Origin: Phellopilus nigrolimitatus
Lineage: Eukaryota > Basidiomycota > Agaricomycetes > Hymenochaetales > Hymenochaetaceae
Length of the DNA stretch: 64,000 bases
Direction of reading: 5' to 3'
NCBI GenBank assembly: GCA_021029095.1
Contig: JAJOHG010000010.1
Location: 248,001-312,000 of the forward strand
This document shows, in pieces, positions 10,830 through 21,041 of the stretch (the first letter of the stretch is position 1; every line of letters starts with the position of its first letter). The notes under the pieces are model-generated. The model searched no databases, was not told the DNA's origin, and worked only from the letters and a program-made list of their open reading frames with translations. Position numbers and translations under genes: made by a program.

Positions 10830-11424
10830 TTTTCGCAAGTTGCATAACTGCATAGGATGATTGTGCTTTGCGAATGAGCTTTATGTGGATTTTGTAGACG
10901 TGCTTTTCGCACTGACTTGAAAGTAAGTCAAATGAATGTAGACAATGAGAACTTAGCGCTGGTAACGGTTGCGTCAAGCATGAGCGTGAGTAGGAGAAGA
11001 AATTACTGCAGGCTGAGCTACGCGTCTCTGGGGTTGATGTTCGCGTCAACACTTGTGCCACTATAACCGGCACGCTTTGATACCCATGGCGAGGAAAGCG
11101 AGAAGACAGAAAAGAGCAGTAATCGAGATTCTGTCTTGTTCGCTGTGCATTGTCTGCCCGCCATGCCCATTGCCCGTTTGCAAATAGAAGGATGACACGT
11201 GATGTACTTACATAATATAACGATGGAAGGTCGACGATGTTTTGACTTCAACTCAACCGCAACTTGATGCGTTCAACTTATTGTCTTCAAATTGCAACGT
11301 ACGCAAGTCATTCAATATACGCAGGATCATATATATGTTGACTCAGCAGGAGAATCTGATAAAGCAATGTATCACAACAAATTTAAGTTCAAATCGACAA
11401 GAGGCTCGCAATCATGATCACTAG
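10830..11424. other. Intergenic, no gene seen
   Basis: Between the OYE stop codon and the third promoter-like block. It is moderately AT-rich with several short frames lacking domain signatures. No copy of repeat R1/R2 was found here, so the third array unit is shorter than the first two or was altered by whatever placed the OYE gene. Confidence 0.4.
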
Positions 11425-11530
11425 CACTCGATTCCTTTGACGCTTTCCGACGCAGGCTCATACACAACCTCCAGAGCCTCCCTCTCACCATATTTATACA
11501 AAACCCTCGGCACTCGCTCATTCATCCAGT
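11425..11530 (+). promoter_or_regulatory. Promoter-like TATA block 3, plus strand, 3' of gene C
   Basis: GATTCCTTTGACGC, GACGCAGGCTC, CCTCC, then a clear TATTTATACAAAACCCTCG box and CACTCGCTCATTCATCC. This is the best formed of the three blocks. It points toward the 3' end of gene C, whose stop codon is at 11808. Confidence 0.5.
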
Positions 11531-11807
11531 CGAGCTTCCCCCTCCATGTCAAGTGTCGTCTCCCACCTGATGTGAACGCATCCACCCCCTCGTGCATAAT
11601 CTGTCAACTCCTCCCCTGGCCTTCCCGCATTCGTTCTCCTCAGCTCCATCAATCTCCCATATCGGATGGGAGCTTCCGACAAGAAATGTTTGAGCTGAGC
11701 TTGAAGCTCGACTCCGGAACGAGAGCCGACTGTATGAACCGCGAGCGAGGATTGACGGTGAGGTACTAAGAAAAAGCGGCGGGGCGCGACGGCAGATGAG
11801 CCCGAGT

Positions 11808-12648
11808 TTAACGCTGGCGCCATACGACGGGACGTAGCGTGGACAGGACTTCCTGGTTTGCCACGCGAGAGTTCACCAGGACTCTCCTGTTCGGTGACAC
11901 GTCGGGCCGTAGCCGTTTAGCTGTATGCGAAGCAGACTCGTTAGGTGCGCATAGATGGACGTCGACGCCCTTAGAGACTCACTGTATGCGGGTTCGTCAC
12001 CTTCGTCTGACTCGTCCACCTCTGCTTTCCTCTTCATCCCACGCCCAGTGAGCACAGTCTCTATTTCTTCTGCGTCAGCATCAGAGCTGCCTTTGACAGC
12101 GGGCGCTGGATCATCGGCGATATCTCCCTCGTCCTCTTCGTTTTCCTCGTCGGTATCCTCATCATATACCTGGTCTTCTTCTCTGGCATCACTCTTCTCG
12201 TCTTCTCCATCGTAACCACTCGCGTCCTCCTCTTCTTCACCCCTGCAGCGGGCGATGTCACTTGCGGGTTATCGTCAGTACGAAATGAATGTGCGAGAGA
12301 AAGGCCGACGTACTTGAGCTCCGCTTTCCGCTCCTTGACAAGCCGTTCAATGAGGTCGTTCCTTTTCCTAATTTCCTTGTTGTATTCCTACAAGCAAATA
12401 GGGAAAAGGAAGCGCTTCTTGAGTGGGCTATGTTGGCGAGCGAGAAAAGAGGAAAAGCTCACCGCAGTGAGGGAACATAGTTCCCTGTGACTCAGTTCCC
12501 TGAGCCTGTACCCAGGTTTAGACAAAACGCGGGACATCATTCTTGGAGACGGTGGCTCGGCCCTACGCTTTGCTTCGGCTTGTCGTGCCCGCTCACTGAG
12601 ACCTCTAGAGGCCTCAGCGACAATGCGGTTTGCGAGTGCTGCAGGCAT
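11808..12648 (-). CDS. Gene C: SAP-like acidic nuclear protein of the array
   Basis: Exons 12648-12463, 12387-12314, 12242-11983 and 11920-11808 give 210 residues. Exon 1 parallels gene B: RARQAE, EPP, SKPGYRLRELSHRELCSLTA. Exon 2 completes the SAP-like helix pair with EIRKRNDLIERLVKERKAEL. Exon 3 is acidic with ASGYDGEDEKSD and YDEDTDEENEED and ends GMKRKAEVDESDEG before a GTGAGT donor. The short basic last exon begins KRLRPDVSPNRRVLVNSRV, comparable to KRLRLAPRTRVLKDSRI in gene B and SKRILVDSVV in gene A. The frame is clean. Nuclear location is likely; DNA or RNA binding is inferred from the SAP-like module. The role is unknown. Confidence 0.75.
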
Positions 12649-12783
12649 GAATGCAGTGGTCTCTGGACTGCGGTGAGATGCTATTGGTGATTGATCGTGG
12701 AAGTGGATGTTGTAGTTGTTGAAGAGAGAACGAGAGAGAGATGGTTCCTTTTGTCTAGGCCGGTGGCCGGCTCATTCGCGTCG

Positions 12784-12840
12784 TCCTGGTGTTCTTTGTG
12801 TTCATTGTGCAAGGGCCGGCTACTTCGGGCGGCATCCGAA
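12784..12840 (-). promoter_or_regulatory. Shared upstream element of gene C
   Basis: In plus-strand letters: CCTGGTGTTCTTTGTGTTC, ATTGTGCAAGGGCCGGC, then GGCATCCGA. The best match is to the gene A element (TTCATTGTGCAAG followed by CCGGC and TCCGA). It begins about 135 bases upstream of the C start codon. Confidence 0.6.
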
Positions 12841-13378
12841 TCCGGTTGAGCCACTGATTGCAGACCACTTATGTAATCACAAGCCACAACTCGTTTTGCG
12901 TGTGTCTTTCTTTCTTTTCTTCTTGAAACGAAAGTCGCATTCCAAAAGCTTGCAGATAAAATGCACCGTAGTGGTATGAGAACAATCGTGACATTATACA
13001 AGTGGTTACGCGATACAGACGTGCTATCATCTACGAGGAAGAAGAAAGCGCCTGGTCGCAAAGTTTTCGGCACGTACGCATCCTTATATCTGTCTCCTCA
13101 TTCTCTTCTCACCGGGAATTGTGTTTCTCACCATCTTCAGAACACTTTATAACCTCGCCTAATCCTTCTGGTCCTATTCTTGCTTGTTCGCGGAGATCCT
13201 AGAACTAGTTCTCCTACGAGAAGAACTGGAACCTGATCATGGTCGTGCTTTTGTTACATCTTTTGATGACATCGGGACGGAGGGTGTTCAGACCGGCTAC
13301 GAGGTTTCGTCATAGAAGGGCAGAAGCAGGAACTCTCAAATTGGAGCCAGATGGCCCCGCAACTTCGGCCAATGCTAC

Positions 13379-15070
13379 TCAGGCAGAACCTGAGCGTATG
13401 CTCGTTTTATGGCTGGAGCACATCGGTAAACTGTAAAGTTTTTCAATGTCTCGCGCAAATCCAGAGAATAACAAGCTGTACATGCCAGGGTCGTCCAGAT
13501 ATTCATCCTCCGCATAGTTGTACGGACGTTTTATTCGATCTGGGACAGAAATAGGGAATGCAGGCCTGAGCGGTGATCCACCGCTCTCCAAAATCCTATT
13601 CTGCAGTAAGGCAATGCGAATCATATCCTCTTGGCGATCCTTTTCCGTCTCATACTTGGGCAGCATAAGGGCTGTGATGTCGTCAAGACTTAACTCCGTT
13701 TCCTTCTGCTTGTCTGACTTCTGTTTTGCGACTCTTCCTCTGGAAGCTTCCCTACCGCGCCGCGGCGTCCTCTCCGGGGTTCGGGGCTCTTCTTGTGCAT
13801 GAGCATCCGGAAACCGGCTGTCCGACGAGCCCTGCGCTGGGGGAGCTAGCACCGGGTTAGGAGCGTCATAAATCGCTCGCGTCGTTCTTGGAGTCGGGGA
13901 ACTGGCTAGGTCTGGACTAGACGAGCGTTCTTCGTTCGTCAATTCTGTCGGGTTCTGCTGCACGTAACCATAAGCCTGACTAGAGGAAGCATGGTGCGTT
14001 TCCACTGCTCGAATGAACCGGTACTCAGAGGACCTATGGTATGCGGGGCTGCTCTGAGCTATTGGAAGCTGTGGAGGTATACTTCGCTGTCGGAGCGCTT
14101 GATCATACGCACTAGGCGAGTCCGAGTATTGGATCAAATCGTAAGTCGGTCTGGGAGGGAAGGATTCATCTTCTGTGTTGTTAGTGATCTCAAGGTCCGA
14201 GAAGTCGTTCTGGGAATAATCATGAAGGACCTGTGGCGATGATGGACCTGCCAAGAGCGCCTGACGAACGCGGGCTGCACCAGCGCTATCGACTTCATCA
14301 TTGTTGAATGTTTGGGGCGGTTGAAAGAAGCCCGTCTCCGACTTCACACTGGTATGGTCGTCAGCGTCGTTTTGGTGGAGCCCAACCTCGTGCGGCCGCC
14401 GAGATGACGGGCGGAATGTGTGGCTTTTTTGAAGCCGCTTGTCTACTTGGGTGTCCACAGACGGCACACCGGATTCCACAGAAGAGCGTGTTACCGATCC
14501 TTTGTTGGGTATGCGCTTGTATATGCGTGGAGTTTCTTCGACTTGTACTCCTTGAAGGATAGAGGTTGTTAAAGACCGTCAAATGAAAGAGAAAGACATA
14601 CTAATAAGCTCTTCAACCTCTTCGCACTCGACATCAGACTCAATATCCTCGGTCTTGCGCTTGCTTCTTCACAGGGCCCAAAGTCGCATCCTCCTCATCC
14701 TCATATTCGAGATCGTCGTATTCAGCAAGCGGAGGGTCGTTTGCAATCTCGATGTCCCCCTCGCTAGTAACGTCGTCGGAGAAAAAAATCACTATATTCA
14801 TACCTGCGGAATAGCAAAGCATGCATTGTGGTCAAATACTGTATAAAAAATACTACGGGAGAACGCATACCAGATTTGAGCATGTTTCTGCGTGGACCGC
14901 CCGGTGAACTCGTAATGTTTCCCGAGTGGACGGGCCATTGAGTCGTGAGATTCTGGAATGGACTCCAGACGTTGCTCTGAGACAAATCTACGGATCTCCT
15001 CGTAAGCTCGCATTTGCGACACTTCGGCCTCAGCCCCAGTGTTGTAAGCCACATTCAGGTTATTGGCCAT
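13379..15070 (-). CDS. Gene D: divergent, longer member of the array, needs one frame correction
   Basis: Exon 1 starts at 15070 (MANNLNVAYNTGAEAEV) and includes YEEIRRFVSEQRLES. After an intron near 14820-14870 comes an acidic exon (EYDDLEYEDEED) and a nuclear-signal segment SKRKTEDIESDVE. The acidic part and the KRK part are in different frames, with the shift near 14665-14690. After a donor at about 14600 a long last exon (from about 14490 to the stop at 13379) encodes over 360 Ser/Pro-rich residues with RTPERTPRRGREASRGR and a C-terminal acidic/aromatic patch. The shared upstream element and the acid/KRK/donor layout link it to A, B and C; the SAP-like module is not evident. It is either a pseudogene or a gene with one sequence error. 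Confidence 0.5.
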
Positions 15071-15174
15071 GGCGGGCTCTGAGATGTTAGTAAGGATAGT
15101 AGTTGAAGGAAGGGAGAGATCTCTCGTTGTTCAACCCTGTGGGAGTCCGGGCCACTCGCTAGTCGGCATGGCTT

Positions 15175-15222
15175 TGGAGTTCATTGTGTTCATTGTGCAA
15201 GTTCGGCAATTGGCTGCGTCCG
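15175..15222 (-). promoter_or_regulatory. Shared upstream element of gene D
   Basis: In plus-strand letters: GAGTTCATTGTGTTC, ATTGTGCAAGTTCGGC, then GCGTCCGA, beginning about 105 bases upstream of the D start codon. Confidence 0.6.
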
Positions 15223-17413
15223 ATGTGCCTGCTGATGTGCCGTTGATCCCATCATTACGTAGACGCGTTATTTGTCTCTATTGATATTTCGTTCATACAG
15301 TTTCGCGTGAGTTTGGCGATAGACAAGACTTTTGCAGTGTTTGCTTATCCCTTGCGTATCCGAAAAAGAGACTGAAACACAGACATCGATTGAATCAGAG
15401 ATAATCCGAACGTGATCACTGGGATGCTAAAATGTGGCTTGCACTAAGCTTACAGTTTGTCTGGATTTACTGAACGCTGGAGTACCGGCTCAACATTCGT
15501 GCCGTATTATCCTGACACCACAGGGCTCGCCAGTACAGCTCAATAATTTCGGTACTCACCAAGACCGTCGCGTCGCACTAGGCCAACAATAATAAACAGT
15601 TTTTAATCGTGAGTGTCTTGTAAGCGATCGACGTGCAAGTCGATCTTCCTTGGAAATTCGCTTTCTCTGCATCACTATTAAAACTAATTTGGAGTATTTC
15701 CGACTAATATTGGCGCTGGCTCACCTGCTCTTGTCTCTCGTTGGCCGAGTCCTGCTAAGATCTCAGTCACTCACACAGCAAACATGTACTTGTCCTCGAT
15801 GGCGCAGTGTTCGCCGTGCGTTATTTCCGTTCACGACAATGTACGATGTATTTGTCGTCGTAAGCTGCCTTGCATGTGCTGTTTTCTGGCACGCATTAGT
15901 GAGAAAATCAATTGGCGACCGGATGTTGTGGTCTTCCTATCCGTCGACAACCGAAGGCCAGTCGTTGAGATCTAAATAAAGTTCCGCCATTCGAGTCGAG
16001 CCTGGAATCCATGAACCGAAAGCCTACGATGAAGATAGACTCCACCAAATAAGTGGGTGGCTTGGCTTGGGAGGGAATTGACCAACTGCAAAGTTGTGAT
16101 TTGGATCTCTGGATCCAGATTTCGCAGAAATCATTGAAGTCATCGGAAACACCGGATTTCCTCCGGTACTTTCAGCTGCCATCCCGTGATATCAATGGAC
16201 TCGAGCGATTCGGTGTTGTACTCCAGCATTCTTTATCTTATGGGGAAGAATGGCCATCATCGCTCGTCCCATCGGCCGTGTAAAGTACATGCATATGTCC
16301 TAGAGTCTACCAGAGGGGTTAACTCGCTTCTACGGAAAGGACCTGTAAGTGACTTCTACCGCAGTTTTTTTAGAGGAAGAAGAGAACCGCTATACGTACC
16401 CATAACCCGTCTCCCAGAAAAAAACGGCGTAGCTTCGGTAAGTATGACATGGTAGAACAGGCTTTATCCCAGCAATGATCTAGGCGCCCTTCAAGGCGAT
16501 TGCTAGAGCCCATAAGGACCGTGTCTTCGAAGTCCGGGTGAGCTCATCGACTGCGGAATCATCAGATCCTATGACACGGTTAGAAGAAAGAACTGAAAGA
16601 CCTAAGTCTTCCCTAGATTCCGCAATCATGGGTTTCTACAGGATATCGATCTGGTCAGCCTGCTCTGCCGATTTTCTCCCGTGTATGATGTGAACGGCGG
16701 AGGCGACGGGGGAGCACATCCACGATATGGGACCCACTGCCTGTAGAACGAAGTCGATAAAGTTGCTACGATAAATGGGTATGGCCTGCATCAAATGTCT
16801 TCGAAGAGATAGCTAGGGTGATCGAAGCGGCGAGACGCTCACAGTCTTTATAGATCAATACAAAAAGGACGCATTGTAAAAATACCGGCCGTTCGGTACC
16901 GGCTCGTTCGACGATCTAGGGTGTCGTGGTTTTTGCTGGCAAGAATAATAAATGATGATCAGAAAAGAAGAAAACCTCTTCTGTATGTCTGGCATGTACT
17001 GACTTAGGTTACTTTCAAGCTAGTTTATCGCGAGTCCATTTTGCTTGTCTGAGAATTTGAGAGCGTCCTCCAGGTCAACTGACGCAATATATATGAGCTT
17101 GACTCGGAGACGCGTGATCTTGTCTCCTTGTGTATCGACTTCAACGCTGCTTCTGCTGTAAATATGCAACAAATCCAACGCTATTGTTCGACTAGAATAT
17201 CAAAATCGCCTGGCAACCACCGCCCGGTTCCAATGTACAATTGGAAGTCCTTCGAATTCTAAGATTGCGTCTCAGACCGAGCATCCGCCAATAAGTTCTA
17301 GCATAACGCGTCCACGGTCCGTTGGATGGGCACTGGCACTGCCATCGAAACAGATAAAAAGAAGCAGAGCTCAGACGAGATCCGGATCGCTTAGAGACCA
17401 ACCACGAACTGCG
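15223..17413. other. Gene-poor 2.2 kb region
   Basis: No gene is supported. The reading frames at 15650-15979 and 16053-16455 are short, lack domains and show no convincing splice extension. Direct TGGATC-type repeats near 16100 are too short to interpret. The last 300 bases presumably hold the promoter of the S10 peptidase at 17414. Confidence 0.4.
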
Positions 17414-20191
17414 ATGTCCGCGTTCTCCCTCCTCGCTGTCGCGTTGTGCGCGCTCCTGGCGCGTGCACAAACACCGCCCAGCACTTTCCCGCACGTCTAT
17501 CCGGGCCAGCCCAGCGGTGACCTTAGCCCGGAATGGCAGAACTGTACGTCGCGACCGCTCGTAACTGTAGGATCTAAAATGACTTCGTCGGAATGCCAGA
17601 CTTTCAAGTGAACGACAGCCTTCCGAACGTCACCTTCCCGCTCACGCGTAGCTTTGCTGGGAGCATTCCTGTCAACCGCGCGGATCACCCGAACGACACG
17701 CTTTTTTTCTGGGCCTTTGAGAAGGAGAATGGGTCTCTGACGACGGATGGTAGTACGGATCCATGGGTTGTCTGGTTACAGGGAGGGTGCGTGTACTTGT
17801 TCTTCATGATTGGAAAAGAGATGCTGACCGACAGAAATGCTACCCAGGCCGGGCTCGTCTAGCATGGCCGGTCTGGTTCTCGAGGTACGCTTGTCAATTC
17901 TAAAAGGCTCGGTATCGTCTGAAACATCCCGAGATAGAATGGGCCTATACGTGTGCAGGACGATCTGTCCATGAAAGCAAATAATTATAGCTGGAGCAAA
18001 CTCGTAGATCAATTCTGGGTCGACAACCCCGTTGGTAGGCGTGTTTTCATTCCTATGGGTTGTCTTCCTAATATATAAATGCGATTCTAGGTGTCGGCTT
18101 CGCAACGGCAGACAGCACAGGTTATGGTAAAATTTATGCTGCGCTATTCCTATGATCAAGTTTAACAGTCTCATCTCTGCCTAGTCTTCGACGATGACCA
18201 AATGAGCACTGACTTTGTGGGTTCCATTAGTATATGTTATGAGAAAACACTAATTTTATATCCTCAATTGGCCAGATCCAATTCCTTATAAATCTCGTCA
18301 AGGTTTTTCCCGGATTAGCGTCTCGTCCGCTCTACATCGCGGGAGAGAGCTATGGCGGTCGGTGGATCGTACGCGCTTTCCTTTTCCTCATCCATTTTAG
18401 ACCTAAGACTCTTTTCTTCGGACAAAAACTCAGCCGTACGTCGCAAAGGCTATCTTTCAGACACCGAACCCGCCTGTCAAGCTCGCGAAGATCGTTATTG
18501 GCGACGGAACGGTCGGCGAGTTCCCGGTGACGCAGGACCTGCCCACCGTCTCAATCATAGAGACGTACCCGCAAGTCATCGATTACGACACGGACGTACT
18601 CCAGTACTTCCGCGAGCAGTGAGTTGCGATGTTGATTTGTCTGTAACTTATTTCTGATGATCCTTCACTGATAAAAGGGAACACCTGTGTGGATATGACC
18701 TCAACCTGACGTACCCGCAGACCGGCGGGTTCTTCCCGACTTTGAAACATGTCTCTGCCGCGGATTCAAACAGCCCGTATTCCTTCTCCGGAGCTGCGCC
18801 AACTGCACAGCGCAACCTACACTCGTCTTCAGCACGCTCTTCTGCGATGAAGAAGCGTTCCATCGTGGAATACGCGCGACGCACCGCCGGCATGAAGAGG
18901 CGGTCTGATGCTATTTTGACAAAGCGGGAGATCGTGCGCGAGGTTCGAAGACAAGTATGGAAGCGTGACTTATCGCTGCGCGCGAACGGCACGATCGACC
19001 CGTGGTATGCGTGTTTCCTCCAAGACGAGCTGTATGATTATATGGTCAACTATACTTTGCCATGGAGTGAGCTTTCCTTATTAGTTCTTCGTTTCGTGTG
19101 GCACATCTGACATGTTTTGCACGAAGGTCTGAGCCCAAACAGCTTAGATGTATATGACATCCCAGACGGATTGGAGGTGAAGCCTGCTACGTCGCCAGGC
19201 TCCACTTTGCCTCCAGTATTCTTCCAAGGTCGGTCCAAGTTGTTATCTTGCCAGTATCCTGGCTGACAGGGCCGATGCAGATAATCAGACCGTTGCTACG
19301 CTGCACGCACCGACGAGTGTGTCCTGGGTCGAAAGCGCACAGTATCCATTCAATGGCTCTTACAGTGTGGGTGACACTAGTGAGTGCCTGAGGTTTCGTG
19401 TATAGCTTCTTATTGTTGATGATATCGTTATGCAGGTCCGGAGTACGCCCTTTATTTCTCCCAAGTGTGCGTTCTTTGGTTACTAATCTACTTTATAGCC
19501 CTCAGGTGTTTTTGAACGAATTAGCTGCAAACGCCTCTGCCAAAGGCGTCAGTATCGTTTTTTACTCCGGCAACGATGACTCTCTCCTTGCGCACCGGGG
19601 TACCGAAGGTTCGTCGCTGCATTTTCCTAGTTCTTTGATTTTGACTCACTCCGATCTCTAATCCATGCAGTCACCATCCAAAACACCACGTTCGGCGGTA
19701 TCCAAGGCTTCTCGCGGAAGCCTGCGACTCCATGGTTTGACGATGACGGAACGTTCGCGGGGATTGTACACCAAGAGCGCAATTGGACATATGTGCTCTT
19801 CGAAGGCGCATCACATCTCGTTCCGCAGAAGAAGCCCGCCGCGGCGTTCGTGTTCCTCCGCGAGTTCTTACTCGGAAACAATCAAACGGGGCTCGTCGTA
19901 AACGCCTCTGGCTCCTCGGGCGATGAGGTCGTAGGAGGCGAGGTCTCGAGCCTCGCGGGCGATTTCATCCCGGGCCAAAGCGAGATCTTCGCGGGGAGCA
20001 TTGTGACGACGGCCACGATCACGTACCCGTCTGCGACTGTGACCGCATGGAATAAGTTCGTCTCGAATCTTGTCGTCGCCGACACAAAGGCCGCAACATC
20101 GACGGGAAGCGTCGCTGTGCCGAGATTGTCGGGTCGTGGGATTGGAGTCGCTGCGCTGGTCTTCATGGGTTTGGCTGTGTGCTTGTCATGA
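17414..20191 (+). CDS. Secreted serine carboxypeptidase, peptidase family S10
   Basis: Fourteen exons splice in a consistent frame (17414-17543, 17600-17786, 17848-17884, 17938-18034, 18091-18126, 18185-18216, 18276-18368, 18434-18618, 18678-19066, 19127-19228, 19281-19379, 19436-19464, 19506-19608, 19671-20191). A signal peptide (MSAFSLLAVALCALLARA) is followed by WLQGGPGSSS and the nucleophile motif GESYGGRW. The catalytic Asp lies in YSGNDD and the His in GASHLVP. NXS/T sites are numerous. A Lys/Arg-rich insert (about 18821-18990) with MKKRS, MKRRS and WKRD sites sits between the two halves of the catalytic domain and could be cut by a kexin-type protease. The C-terminus is Ser/Thr-rich with a hydrophobic end, compatible with a GPI signal or membrane anchor. 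It removes C-terminal residues from peptides in acidic compartments or outside the cell. Confidence 0.92.
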
Positions 20192-21041
20192 AGAGCATGA
20201 CGACCACTTTGGGATAGGATGAAATGGGTATGATGAAATAGCGAATGAATGGTACTATCTCAGAAAAGGGCTCATGGATTCTTGTATTGTGGATATATGT
20301 ATCTATCTAAACGTGTTATTAATATATTTATAATGTAGATGACGCTTCGTATTTATACAAGGACACTCAACTACTTTTACCATGCAAGTAATGATTAAAA
20401 ATATAATTGCTATTTGTCAGAGGGCTGGAAGACAATAATTTAACCGAATCTCCTCAAACTCGCCCATGTTTCCCAGTTCGTGCATGCACATTCACTCATC
20501 GTAAGTGAATTACTAAGTGAATTTGTGCCGAGCGCATCACTAATTCTCATCAGAGAAACTCGCGATGAGATCCTCTGATAACCCATGCGTCCACTGAGCA
20601 TTAGACTTGATTGATCACCAATATAACCAGAAGCTTCAACGAAGGGTTTAGGAAAAGCATGCAGACAAAGCTCATGGAGATATGTATATTTATGCATGCC
20701 CAAAAATTTATCTGTGTCCTACAGGCTTATTTCCTGGAAGAGACGCAAGATTCGTAGAGAATGGAATGTGAAGTCTGCTTAATACCATGCCGATATGCAA
20801 ATAAATACAAGGGAAGCAATGGAAATCAGGAATGGTGATATCCTGGGCCATTAGAAGCTGAAGTCGTGTAGCCGGTTGCAAGTTGACTGAACCGTATATC
20901 TTTTTTTCCCGTAAAAGTGGTGATTTCCAACGGTGCGGCAACCGAATCGTAAGTCACGATCAACTCTTTTCTACACAATTGCTGTGGCGACCACAGCACG
21001 GCCTGTGCAAACGCCGCCACTTGTCTCCGAGACAAACCTCT
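20192..21041. other. Convergent intergenic region
   Basis: The 3' ends of the S10 peptidase (plus) and the oligoribonuclease (minus) face each other across about 850 bases. The first part is AT-rich with TATTAATATATTTATAAT near 20318, plausibly 3' UTR and polyadenylation signals. No gene seen. Confidence 0.4.

Noticed and set aside
4381..15070. Mating-type homeodomain locus as an explanation for the paired, diverged genes
   Set aside because: No homeodomain signature (WF.N.R) in any array gene and the orientation is uniform, not divergent pairs.
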